In this document: piece after piece, positions 15,159 through 20,347 of the stretch
Layout: every line of letters begins with the position of its first letter
Numbering within the stretch: position 1 is the first letter of the stretch
Source of the DNA: Bryobacterales bacterium
GTDB lineage: Bacteria; Acidobacteriota; Terriglobia; Bryobacterales; Bryobacteraceae
Direction: 5' to 3'
Length of the DNA: 20,347 bases
Assembly: GCA_025456495.1 (NCBI GenBank)
Contig: JALOKO010000009.1
Coordinates: 1 to 20,347, forward strand
Translations under genes and position numbers: made by a program
The notes under the pieces: model-generated
What the model was told of the DNA's origin: nothing
Databases searched by the model: none
Seen by the model: the letters and a program-made list of their open reading frames with translations, nothing else

Positions 15159-15500
15159 CTAGGATAACTTCGAGCGCAGGTAGGTGATGGACTCACGACG
15201 AAGGGCGGTGAAGTCTGACTCGCCTCCGTGCGGGAAGGCGCGGAACGTTACCTTCTCTTGTAAACACCACCGGGCGAGTTCCTCCGCCTGCTTGTGTCGG
15301 GCGACACGACCGGCAACAAAGACGGCCTCCAGGTGCAACGAACGGAGGGCCACCTCATCGGGAATTCGCACTTCATGGGTGTGCTGGCGAAAGGCCCCGC
15401 CCCGGATGCCATACGGCGACGGGCGATGGTGGATGCCATCAGTGAACGTGACGTAGTCCATCGGCTCAACAAAACAAAGATCCAGGCAGAGCGCCAACAA
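15159..15500 (-). CDS. Small hypothetical protein, start unclear, possibly 5'-truncated
   Basis: The clear coding part gives about 113 residues from TTG 15500 to TAG 15159 with a soluble, globular-looking translation (VEPMDYVTFTDGIHH, HTHEVRIPDEVALRSLHLEAV, ARHKQAEELARWCLQEKVTFRAF). GGAG stands nine bases ahead of this TTG, so the start is possible. However, the same frame stays open upstream beyond 15700 with a protein-like translation (LDGCATPFDSGALVRHV) but without any in-frame ATG, GTG or TTG. Either the gene is short and starts at TTG, or it uses a rare CTG, or it is the remnant of a longer gene cut off at its 5' end near the RNA promoter at 15673. I recognise no family. The TPR-like gene follows after 10 bases and is probably its partner. 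Confidence 0.5.
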   Translation of the reverse strand: MLALCLDLCFVEPMDYVTFTDGIHHRPSPYGIRGGAFRQHTHEVRIPDEVALRSLHLEAVFVAGRVARHKQAEELARWCLQEKVTFRAFPHGGESDFTALRRESITYLRSKLS

Positions 15501-15672
15501 TTGCCGGTGCTCCGGGACCGGAAGCTCGTGCGTCTCCAGAAACGCCTGCGGTGAGGGGGAACCCGCGGGCAGGGTGACGTGCCGAACAAGTGCCCCTGAG
15601 TCAAACGGTGTGGCGCAGCCGTCTAACGGATACGCCGTTTCCAGGGAACGATGGAACGGTTGAACTTTTCGC

Positions 15673-15700
15673 TTGCATTTCCTGGAAAACGCGCTATACT
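15673..15700 (+). promoter_or_regulatory. Sigma-70-type promoter
   Basis: TTGCAT (15673-15678) and TATACT (15695-15700) are 16 bases apart, the best promoter match I find in the window. Transcription would start near 15707 and run into the foldable region at 15719-15837. The decamer CGCTATACTC recurs exactly before the GMC oxidoreductase gene (18305-18314), which supports its use as a -10 element in this organism. Confidence 0.6.
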
Positions 15701-15973
15701 CTGAAAGGTTTGTCCGCTGAGCCTCTCTGCGTGTAGGGTAAAGGCTCTAGCGAAGGCTGGGTGTGTGGGAAAGTCCACAGCCTGGCGCTGCACCGGTGAT
15801 GAGCCCGGGCAAACCGGATGCGTGACCACCCCCAGCCTCTCCCAGAGCAAGGCTTCTCCGCACGAGTACGAATTCAATTTCGGATTCCCGTGCGTTCGGA
15901 CGCCACTCACCGTGAGTGCTGGTACCCCCGCCCTGGCAAAAGGATCAAACCTGCAGCAGGACTGCGTTCTTCA

Positions 15974-16045
15974 TCGGACCGCGTTCGCAAACGGGGTCGC
16001 GTTCGCAAATCGGACCGAGTTCGCAAATCGGGTCGCGTTCTGAGG
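15974..16045 (+). repeat. 18-bp tandem repeat, about 3.5 copies
   Basis: Four consecutive 18-base units start at 15974, 15992, 16010 and 16028. The first reads TCGGACCGCGTTCGCAAA; the second and third differ at a few positions, alternating GGACCG and GGGTCG, and the fourth keeps only the first 13 bases before diverging. It lies inside the candidate RNA. Read as protein in one frame it gives a DRVRKRG-type Arg-rich string, which I take as a by-product. Confidence 0.8.
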
Positions 16046-16148
16046 CGGATGCCGGGTTCGGGAGCGCTCGCGCGATGGGCGGGTGCTTCTTCGCGGTGGA
16101 CCTTGGGTCTGTTCGCATTCCGCCGATAGGACACGCAGGTGTGTCTAA

Positions 16149-16173
16149 CGCGCGCAGCGTGCGCGGGTTTTTT
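16149..16173 (+). terminator. Rho-independent terminator
   Basis: CGCGCA (16151-16156) pairs with TGCGCG (16160-16165) around a three-base GCG loop, and six T (16168-16173) follow after two G. This is the only textbook intrinsic terminator I see in the window. It would end transcription from the promoter at 15673-15700. Confidence 0.75.
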
Positions 16174-16261
16174 GTGTCATCTTTGTCCCGAACGACGGCG
16201 TGCTGCGCAATTGCGGCTCCCGCGCTTGGCGGATGACATTTGTGTGTAATTTGCTGAACCT

Positions 16262-16282
16262 TTGACGGGAAATTTTCGTCAA
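16262..16282. promoter_or_regulatory. Inverted repeat ahead of the zinc-ribbon gene, possible operator
   Basis: TTGACG (16262-16267) and CGTCAA (16277-16282) form a perfect 6-bp inverted repeat with an AT-rich centre (AAATTT at 16270-16275). It ends seven bases before the Shine-Dalgarno GGAGGA of the gene at 16304. It may be a repressor-binding site or a leader hairpin. The left arm also looks like a -35 hexamer, but no -10 box follows at the right distance. Confidence 0.45.
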
Positions 16283-16303
16283 TTCGCTTGGAGGATACGT
16301 GCG

Positions 16304-16513
16304 ATGATCGCTACTTTGGAACAACCCGTTCAAACGAAGCCGATCGTCCGGGAAGTGGAAGGCAGCGTGTACTGCCCGTTCTGTACCAGAACGGTTGGCG
16401 CGGTGCTGGTTGCGTCGGGGAAGAAGGTCAAGTCAAAGCCTGGCCAGAAGTGCCCCCGCTGCGGTTCTTCTTTGGATGCCGGTTACGTCGTGATGCCGCA
16501 ACGCGTGGCGTAA
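16304..16513 (+). CDS. Small zinc-ribbon protein
   Basis: A 69-residue protein with two Cys pairs, CPFC (Cys24 and Cys27) and CPRC (Cys50 and Cys53), separated by 22 residues including a basic hairpin (VLVASGKKVKSKPGQK). This is a classic zinc-ribbon knuckle layout, seen in rubredoxin-like and nucleic-acid-binding small proteins. The ATG at 16304 has an excellent Shine-Dalgarno, GGAGGA at 16290-16295, eight bases away; an upstream in-frame start at 16262 would run through the inverted repeat and is rejected. Function is unknown; binding RNA, DNA or a protein partner is possible. It follows a terminator by 130 bases, so it has its own control region, and a second, unrelated small Cys-pair protein lies 360 bases downstream. 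Confidence 0.8.
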   Translation: MIATLEQPVQTKPIVREVEGSVYCPFCTRTVGAVLVASGKKVKSKPGQKCPRCGSSLDAGYVVMPQRVA

Positions 16514-16577
16514 GGCGGCGCTTCTGGCTATGCGGCGCGCACTCCGCTCCTGGGTTGCGCGCCGGTCACCTCCCCTC

Positions 16578-16619
16578 ACTCCCGGACGTCCAGGATTTAC
16601 TCCCGGACATCCAGGATTT
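16578..16619 (+). repeat. 21-bp tandem repeat, two copies
   Basis: Two adjacent 21-base units, 16578-16598 and 16599-16619, are identical except for one base: ACTCCCGGACGTCC in the first and ACTCCCGGACATCC in the second, each followed by AGGATTT. The near-identity points to a recent duplication. Confidence 0.85.
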
Positions 16620-16744
16620 GGGGGCTGACAAGCCATCGTGATACTGTTAGGAGCGTCTCCTTCAGGTACCCGGCCACTGGCCGCCTCCTGAAGCCAACCG
16701 CGGAAATTGCCGGAACGCATGGGATACTCTCCGCACCGTGTTCC

Positions 16745-16792
16745 GGCAAGATCGGGTCTTGGCAAGATCGGGTCTTGGCAAGATCGGGTCTT
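16745..16792 (+). repeat. 16-bp tandem repeat, three perfect copies
   Basis: GGCAAGATCGGGTCTT occurs three times without any difference (16745-16760, 16761-16776, 16777-16792). Each unit contains the short inverted pair AAGA/TCTT around TCGGG. A related word, GAATCGGGTTCTT, follows at 16804-16816. Because 16 is not a multiple of 3, no frame is kept across the array, so it is not protein-coding. Confidence 0.9.
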
Positions 16793-16872
16793 CGTCGCGG
16801 ACCGAATCGGGTTCTTCAGAAAGAACTTCAGAGAGTCCAACTAAAGGATAGGCCCCGAGCATCCGAGAATTG

Positions 16873-17091
16873 ATGAGTATGAAGAAAACAACGCCACACG
16901 CGAAAGCTTCCACCCGCAAGCCCGCCGCCGTGGCCATAGCAAAGTCGAAGCAGAGAAGTGGCAAACACTGTGTCGTTTGTGGCTCAGACGTAGCGCCCTT
17001 TTCCGAAGAGAATCTCTGTTGGGTGTGCCGCCGCCTGAAGGTGAGCGCCTGGAGCGAAACCACAGACGCACAGATGTTCGCGGCCGAGTAG
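16873..17091 (+). CDS. Small CxxC/CxxC protein with basic N-terminal tail
   Basis: A 72-residue protein whose first 32 residues are Lys/Ala-rich and basic (MSMKKTTPHAKASTRKPAAV), followed by a compact Cys cluster: CVVC (Cys33 and Cys36) and CWVC (Cys49 and Cys52), 12 residues apart, typical of a treble-clef or zinc-ribbon knuckle. The tail suggests nucleic-acid or ribosome contact, but no family is recognised. ATG 16873 is preceded by a weak GAG five bases away; ATG 16879 is an alternative. It sits between the 16-bp repeat array and the 25-bp repeat array. It is not a clear paralogue of the gene at 16304; the Cys spacing differs. Confidence 0.65.
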   Translation: MSMKKTTPHAKASTRKPAAVAIAKSKQRSGKHCVVCGSDVAPFSEENLCWVCRRLKVSAWSETTDAQMFAAE

Positions 17092-17121
17092 GCCAGAGCC
17101 CAGCGCCGACTCTGCCCGGCG

Positions 17122-17237
17122 TTCGCCAGACGCCCCGTCCGAATCTTTCGCCAGACGCCCTGTCCGTATCGTTCGCCAAGCCCCGTCCCTATCGTTGACT
17201 AGACGCCCCGTCCCAAGCGTTCGCCTGCCCCCGTGGC
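17122..17237 (+). repeat. Degenerate tandem repeat of about 25 bp, four and a half copies
   Basis: Units start at 17122, 17147, 17172 and 17195 (25, 25, 23 and 25 bases), with a partial fifth at 17220. Each opens TTCGCC (TTGACT in the fourth) and contains a CCCCGTCC core followed by a variable AATC, TATC or AAGC end. The array begins 30 bases after the small Cys-pair gene and runs into the 3' end of the convergent ornithine cyclodeaminase-family gene, whose last dozen codons are made of repeat sequence. Confidence 0.8.
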
Positions 17238-18176
17238 TAAGGCCCGTTCGTACACCCACCCCGCCACCGCCACGTCCTGCACCCCCAATCCGGTGGACTC
17301 AAAGATCGTCACCCCATCGGGCCGTCGCCAGCCGCTGTCGCCACCTGACTCCTGCAACACCGATCCCAATTCGCGAACTTGCTCCCCAGGCCATCGCGCA
17401 TCCGGATACGCCAGCAGCAGATCCCCCGCTTCCATCAACGCCTGTTCCTGGGAATCCACGGCAATGCACGCAGCCCTGCGGACCGTGCGCGGATCCAGTT
17501 CGGCGTGCGTGGAAACATTTGACCCGATTGCATTGATATGTGCGTTGCGACTCACCGCCCCGTCCGGCAATACAGGATCTGCTGATCGCGTGGCGGTCAC
17601 CACGATGTGCGCCCCTTCCGCCGCTTCCTCCGGACTTGCGCATTCCCGTACTTCGCCCGCTTGAAATTCTCGGAACGCCTCCACAAACTGACGGCGACTT
17701 TCGGCGCGCCGTGCATACACACGCACCTCACGAATCGTACGCACGCTGCACACGGCATGCAGTTGGGTGTGCGCCTGGTATCCCGTGCCCAGCATGCCCA
17801 CAATCGATGCGTCGCCGCTGGCCAGGCAGTCGGTTGCGACGCCCGATGCCGCGCCGGTCCGGATGCGGCCGAGTTCGCTGGCCTCCATCATCGCCAGCGC
17901 TTCCCCATCCGACGCCCGAAACAGCAGCACGTAGAAGGCCGCCCCCGGTCCACCCGCCCCCGGCCGTGGATGCGTCGCGTACACCTTGGCGCCGAAATAG
18001 TCGCCGCAGGCCCCCGCAAGCGAGTGCAATTGCGCGCCGCCAGGAAGGGTGAGGCGGCGTCGTGCCTGGTTCAGCGCGGTTCCCTCCGCCAGCCTCAGGA
18101 AGGACTCGCGCACCAGGTCAATGGCTACCGTCATCGGCAGCAACTGCTTCACTTCTCGTTCTGTTAGGAATCGCAT
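17199..18176 (-). CDS. Ornithine cyclodeaminase/mu-crystallin family protein
   Basis: The 325-residue product has the family's two-domain layout. The N-terminal catalytic part shows FGAKVYATHP with the substrate Lys64 and ELGRIRTGAASGVA (101-114), with Arg106 and Thr107 of the substrate/cofactor loop. The Rossmann part starts at SIVGMLGTGYQA (124-135), then ARRAESRR and VVTATRSADPVLPDGAV, and INAIGSNVSTHAELD carries the conserved NAIG-type loop. Members interconvert ornithine and proline or act as NAD(P)H imine reductases or alanine dehydrogenases; the sequence does not decide which. ATG 18176 has GGAG six bases away, so the longer upstream readings are rejected. The last dozen codons (GAGERLGRGV) lie within the 25-bp tandem repeat array, so the C-terminus has probably been replaced or shortened by repeat expansion. 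It is divergent from the GMC oxidoreductase gene. Confidence 0.85.
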   Translation of the reverse strand: MRFLTEREVKQLLPMTVAIDLVRESFLRLAEGTALNQARRRLTLPGGAQLHSLAGACGDYFGAKVYATHPRPGAGGPGAAFYVLLFRASDGEALAMMEASELGRIRTGAASGVATDCLASGDASIVGMLGTGYQAHTQLHAVCSVRTIREVRVYARRAESRRQFVEAFREFQAGEVRECASPEEAAEGAHIVVTATRSADPVLPDGAVSRNAHINAIGSNVSTHAELDPRTVRRAACIAVDSQEQALMEAGDLLLAYPDARWPGEQVRELGSVLQESGGDSGWRRPDGVTIFESTGLGVQDVAVAGWVYERALATGAGERLGRGV

Positions 18177-18304
18177 CCGTCTCTCCGCCTTGATGATGCC
18201 ACTAAACGCGCCGGCGCGGTGTCGCTCCTGCCGTTTCCGCGCCCCGGCCGCCGCCGATGCCAGCGCCAAACAACCGGACATGCAGCAGCCTGGGCGCGCC
18301 TGAC

Positions 18305-18314
18305 GCTATACTCC
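18305..18314 (+). promoter_or_regulatory. -10 element placing the transcript start at the GMC oxidoreductase ATG
   Basis: CGCTATACTC (18305-18314) contains TATACT at 18307-18312, and the ATG follows at 18320. A start 7-8 bases after the -10 box falls on the A of the ATG, so the message would be leaderless; no Shine-Dalgarno is present. The same decamer is used at 15693-15702. The -35 region is weak. Confidence 0.5.
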
Positions 18315-18319
18315 GATTC

Positions 18320-19975
18320 ATGCAGATTCAAGTCGCGCGCGAACCATTCGACGCCATTGTGGTCGGCTCCGGGGCCACCGGCGGTTGGGCCGCCAAAAAG
18401 CTCACCGAAGCCGGCATGCGAGTGTGCCTGCTGGAGGCCGGCAAGAACATCACCAAGCGGGATTACAACGAGCACACGCCCAGTTGGCAGATGCCCTACC
18501 TCGGCATGTCCCCCAAGGTGAAGGATACCCGCCCCATCCAGGGCAACTGCTACGCCTGCACTGAGTACAACTACCAGTGGTTCGTCAACGACATTGAAAA
18601 TCCCTACACGCAGGACAAACCCTTCAGTTGGATCCGCATGCGCGTCCTGGGGGGACGCAGCCTAAGCTGGGGTCGGCAGAGCTATCGCCTGGGACCACTG
18701 GATTTTCAGGCCGCCAGCCATGATGGCTATGGCGAAGACTGGCCCGTCACCTACGACGAAATGGTGCCCTACTTTGAAGAAGTCGAACGCTACGTCGGCA
18801 TCAGTGGACAGCCCGAGGGCTTGAAGGCGCTTCCCGACAGCATCTTTCAGCCACCAATGCAGTTGACCTGCGCCGAAGAGCACATGCGGCAGCAGTTGAA
18901 GTCCAAGATGAATCGCGTGCTGACGATTGGCCGCGTGGCCATCCTCACCCGCAACCATCGCGACCGTCAGGCCTGCCACTACTGTGGACCTTGCGAACGC
19001 GGCTGCATTACAACGTCGTACTTTTCCAGCCCGTACACCACCATCAAAGACGCCAAGGATACCGGACGCCTCACCCTGGTGACCGACGCCGTGGCCAGCC
19101 ACGTGGTGATGAAGGACGGCAAGGCGGCGGGCATCGCCTACATCGACCGCGAAAGCCGGACCCCGCGCGAGGCCCTGGGCAAGGTGATCGTGCTGTGCGC
19201 GTCCACGCTGGAAAGCACGCGCATCCTGATGAACTCCAATATCTGTAACTCCAGCGGCGTGCTGGGCCACTACCTGATGGACCACATCTACCAGGGGGGC
19301 GCGGGCGGCGTGCTGCCCGTACCCGAAGCGCGACCCTGGGCGGGCATGCCCAAGCGCCCCAACGGCGTCTACGTGCCGCGCTTCCGCAATGTGGATCGCC
19401 CCCACACCAACGGCATGATTCGTGGCTATGGCTACCAGGGCGGCGCCATGCCCGCCTTTTCCCAGAACGCACCCGGCTTCGGCAAGGCCTACAAGGATGC
19501 TGTCCGCGAAGGGCGCTGGCAGGCCAGCCTGGGCGTCTGGGCGGAGTGTCTGCCACGCTACGAAAACCAAGTCAGCCTCGACCGCAATCGCGTCGACGCC
19601 TGGGGCATTCCCACCCTACGCATGGACATGAGCTGGAGCGATAACGAACGGAAACTCTTTGAAGACGCCAAGCAGGAAGCCGCCGCCATGATGGAGGCTT
19701 CGGGCGCAAAGGAAATCCGCATCTACGGCGACAAGCCCTCTGTCCCTGGCCACTGCATCCACGAGGTGGGCACGGCCCGCATGGGCGCCAATCCGCGCAA
19801 CAGTGTCCTGAACAAGTGGAATCAGGCCTGGGACGTGGAGAACCTCTTTGTCACCGACGGCGCCTGTTGGGTAAGCCAGGGCTGTGTAAACCCAACCCTC
19901 ACCATGATGGCCCTCACGGTGCGCGCCTGCGACTACATCGCCCGCGAGTACGCCAAAAAAATCGCCAAGGCCTGA
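18320..19975 (+). CDS. GMC-family FAD oxidoreductase with Cys-rich motif
   Basis: The 551-residue protein has the GMC fold of glucose-methanol-choline oxidoreductases (COG2303). FDAIVVGSGATGG (10-22) is the FAD-binding turn, VCLLEAG the ribose strand, VLGGRSLSWGRQSYRL the flavin-side loop, and CIHEVGTARMG carries the catalytic His. FVTDGACWVSQGCVNPTLTMMALTVRACDYI is the closing FAD signature. CHYCGPCERGC (219-229) is a Cys cluster found in the membrane-linked sugar and gluconate dehydrogenase branch. Those enzymes oxidise a sugar hydroxyl and pass electrons to a small subunit and cytochrome c. Neither partner gene is beside it here, and no signal peptide is visible. ATG 18320 is preferred over 18257 because the FAD motif then stands at the normal position and the -10 box precedes it. 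Confidence 0.9.
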   Translation: MQIQVAREPFDAIVVGSGATGGWAAKKLTEAGMRVCLLEAGKNITKRDYNEHTPSWQMPYLGMSPKVKDTRPIQGNCYACTEYNYQWFVNDIENPYTQDKPFSWIRMRVLGGRSLSWGRQSYRLGPLDFQAASHDGYGEDWPVTYDEMVPYFEEVERYVGISGQPEGLKALPDSIFQPPMQLTCAEEHMRQQLKSKMNRVLTIGRVAILTRNHRDRQACHYCGPCERGCITTSYFSSPYTTIKDAKDTGRLTLVTDAVASHVVMKDGKAAGIAYIDRESRTPREALGKVIVLCASTLESTRILMNSNICNSSGVLGHYLMDHIYQGGAGGVLPVPEARPWAGMPKRPNGVYVPRFRNVDRPHTNGMIRGYGYQGGAMPAFSQNAPGFGKAYKDAVREGRWQASLGVWAECLPRYENQVSLDRNRVDAWGIPTLRMDMSWSDNERKLFEDAKQEAAAMMEASGAKEIRIYGDKPSVPGHCIHEVGTARMGANPRNSVLNKWNQAWDVENLFVTDGACWVSQGCVNPTLTMMALTVRACDYIAREYAKKIAKA

Positions 19976-20132
19976 CAAGCCGGCATCCCTCTCCAATGGC
20001 CCTCTGGCAGCGCGTTATCGACGCCGGGACCGCAACGGATTCCGCGCGCTGGCGGCACGGTCGGCGCCAGCCCTCGCGCCCACTCCGGCGGCATCCAGGC
20101 CCGAAACGGCCGCACCCACGGGTGTGCGTTCC

Positions 20133-20347
20133 CTAACGCGGCTGGGCGGCCTTTCTGGCCACGAAGTAGGGCTGGTTGGCAAGGTTCGGTTCCAATCCGG
20201 GATAGAGCCAACGCATGCCCGAGGGGGCTTCAAGTTGGAAATAGTATTGGAGCGGGTACCGCGAGTTGGTGTAGCTGGCCGGGATCGCAAACTCCCAACT
20301 TTGCCCGGACTTGCGCATCGGCTGCTCTTGATCGTGGTGCCGCAGGA
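20133..20347 (-). CDS. C-terminal end of an unidentified protein (5' part beyond the window)
   Basis: The minus-strand frame that ends at TAG 20133 is open through the window edge, giving the last 70 or so residues. They include a beta-rich module: SWEFAIPASYTNSRYPLQYYFQLE, then MRWLYPGLEPNLANQPYFVARKA. An internal ATG at 20318 is not a convincing start because the reading continues upstream (LRHHDQEQP). The pattern looks like a small C-terminal beta domain of a secreted or enzymatic protein, but I cannot name the family. It converges with the GMC oxidoreductase gene; the 157 bases between contain only an imperfect GC-rich hairpin. Confidence 0.6.
   Translation of the reverse strand, partial: LRHHDQEQPMRKSGQSWEFAIPASYTNSRYPLQYYFQLEAPSGMRWLYPGLEPNLANQPYFVARKAAQPR

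Larger units (their letters stand above)
15707..16173 (+). ncRNA. Candidate structured non-coding RNA or leader transcript
   Basis: Between the promoter at 15673-15700 and the terminator at 16149-16173 lies a transcript of about 465 bases without a convincing protein. Its first part folds well by eye: GAGCCT (15719-15724) pairs with AGGCTC (15742-15747); GGCTGGG (15755-15761) pairs with CCCAGCC (15831-15837) and encloses two hairpins, TGTGG/CCACA (15764-15779) and GCACCGGT/ACCGGATGC (15790-15821, one bulged A). This is a three-way junction. An 18-bp tandem repeat follows, then another hairpin (GACAC/GTGTC around 16130-16146). I could not match it to RNase P, tmRNA, SRP RNA, 6S RNA or a riboswitch class I know. 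A 103-codon Arg-rich frame from ATG 15818 overlaps it and is probably not translated. It could be a free RNA or a leader of the zinc-ribbon gene at 16304. Confidence 0.4.
16514..16872. other. Intergenic region with short tandem repeats
   Basis: No protein gene is supportable here. The stretch holds two tandem repeat families (listed), a short palindrome AGGAGCGTCTCCT at 16649-16661, a weak promoter-like pair TTGGGG (16618-16623) and GATACT (16640-16645) with 16 bases between, and the 6-bp hairpin GTTCTT/AAGAAC at 16811-16826. The weak promoter may serve the gene at 16873. Confidence 0.6.

Noticed and set aside
15764..15785. GGGAAAGTCC box suggesting RNase P RNA
   Set aside because: RNase P RNA needs the GGAAAGTCC segment to pair with a distant 3' strand and an ACAGAA motif; neither is present at the right place.
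15794..15817. TGATGAG followed by AAAC, resembling a hammerhead ribozyme core
   Set aside because: The essential C before TGATGA is G, the G of the GAAA element is missing, and the intervening stem would have no loop.
15623..15910. 95-codon minus-strand frame opposite the candidate RNA
   Set aside because: It is antisense to the folded region and to the promoter, with no family resemblance; likely an accidental frame.
15818..16129. 103-codon Arg-rich frame inside the candidate RNA
   Set aside because: No Shine-Dalgarno, the composition is driven by the 18-bp repeat, and the start lies within the paired junction of the predicted fold. Kept only as an alternative.
16745..17237. Repeat arrays considered as a CRISPR
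   Set aside because: Units are directly adjacent with no unique spacers, of 16 and about 25 bases, and no cas gene is in the window.

Overview
The window reads as a chromosomal segment of a high-GC Gram-negative-type bacterium. The gene repertoire (GMC oxidoreductase with a Cys-rich motif, NagX-type acyltransferase, GAF/SpoIIE phosphatase, an aldo/keto reductase of the kind common in large soil genomes), the small zinc-ribbon proteins and the many weak ribosome-binding sites make an Acidobacteriota member of the Solibacter/Bryobacter type my best guess. No rRNA or marker gene is present to prove it. I see no tRNA, rRNA, CRISPR array or complete insertion sequence.

Layout. 1-570 is the 3' end of an aldo/keto reductase gene, followed by 464 bases without a convincing protein gene. 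1035-5963 is a minus-strand run of six genes that could be one transcript: SRPBCC protein, exported amidohydrolase, L-2-hydroxyglutarate oxidase (LhgO-like), AbrB-type antitoxin, Doc-like toxin homologue with a ruined Fic motif, and a membrane acyltransferase (NagX/HGSNAT family). A divergent intergenic region separates this from plus-strand genes: deoxyribose-phosphate aldolase, a GAF-GAF-SpoIIE phosphatase, diaminopimelate decarboxylase, and a translationally coupled ATPase/TOPRIM-like pair (10151-12342) that resembles two-gene anti-phage modules. Convergent to these is a minus-strand group: a coupled ABC transporter (ATPase and ABC-2 permease), a TPR-like protein and a small protein with no conventional start.

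15501-17237 is the least ordinary part. It holds a good promoter, a foldable RNA with a Rho-independent terminator about 450 bases later, two very small CxxC/CxxC proteins, and four different short tandem-repeat families (18, 21, 16 and about 25 bp) within 1.3 kb. The last family runs into the 3' end of an ornithine cyclodeaminase-family gene. The window closes with a divergent GMC oxidoreductase, apparently made from a leaderless message, and the 3' end of an unidentified minus-strand gene cut by the window edge.

How the genes work together. The metabolic genes are mostly unrelated housekeeping or catabolic functions. The units whose gene order supports joint action are the ATPase/TOPRIM-like pair, the AbrB/Doc pair, the ABC transporter pair and the 15500-14201 pair. 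The best candidates for something undescribed are the ATPase/TOPRIM-like pair, the Doc homologue lacking its catalytic histidine, and the RNA-plus-repeat island around 15.7-17.2 kb.
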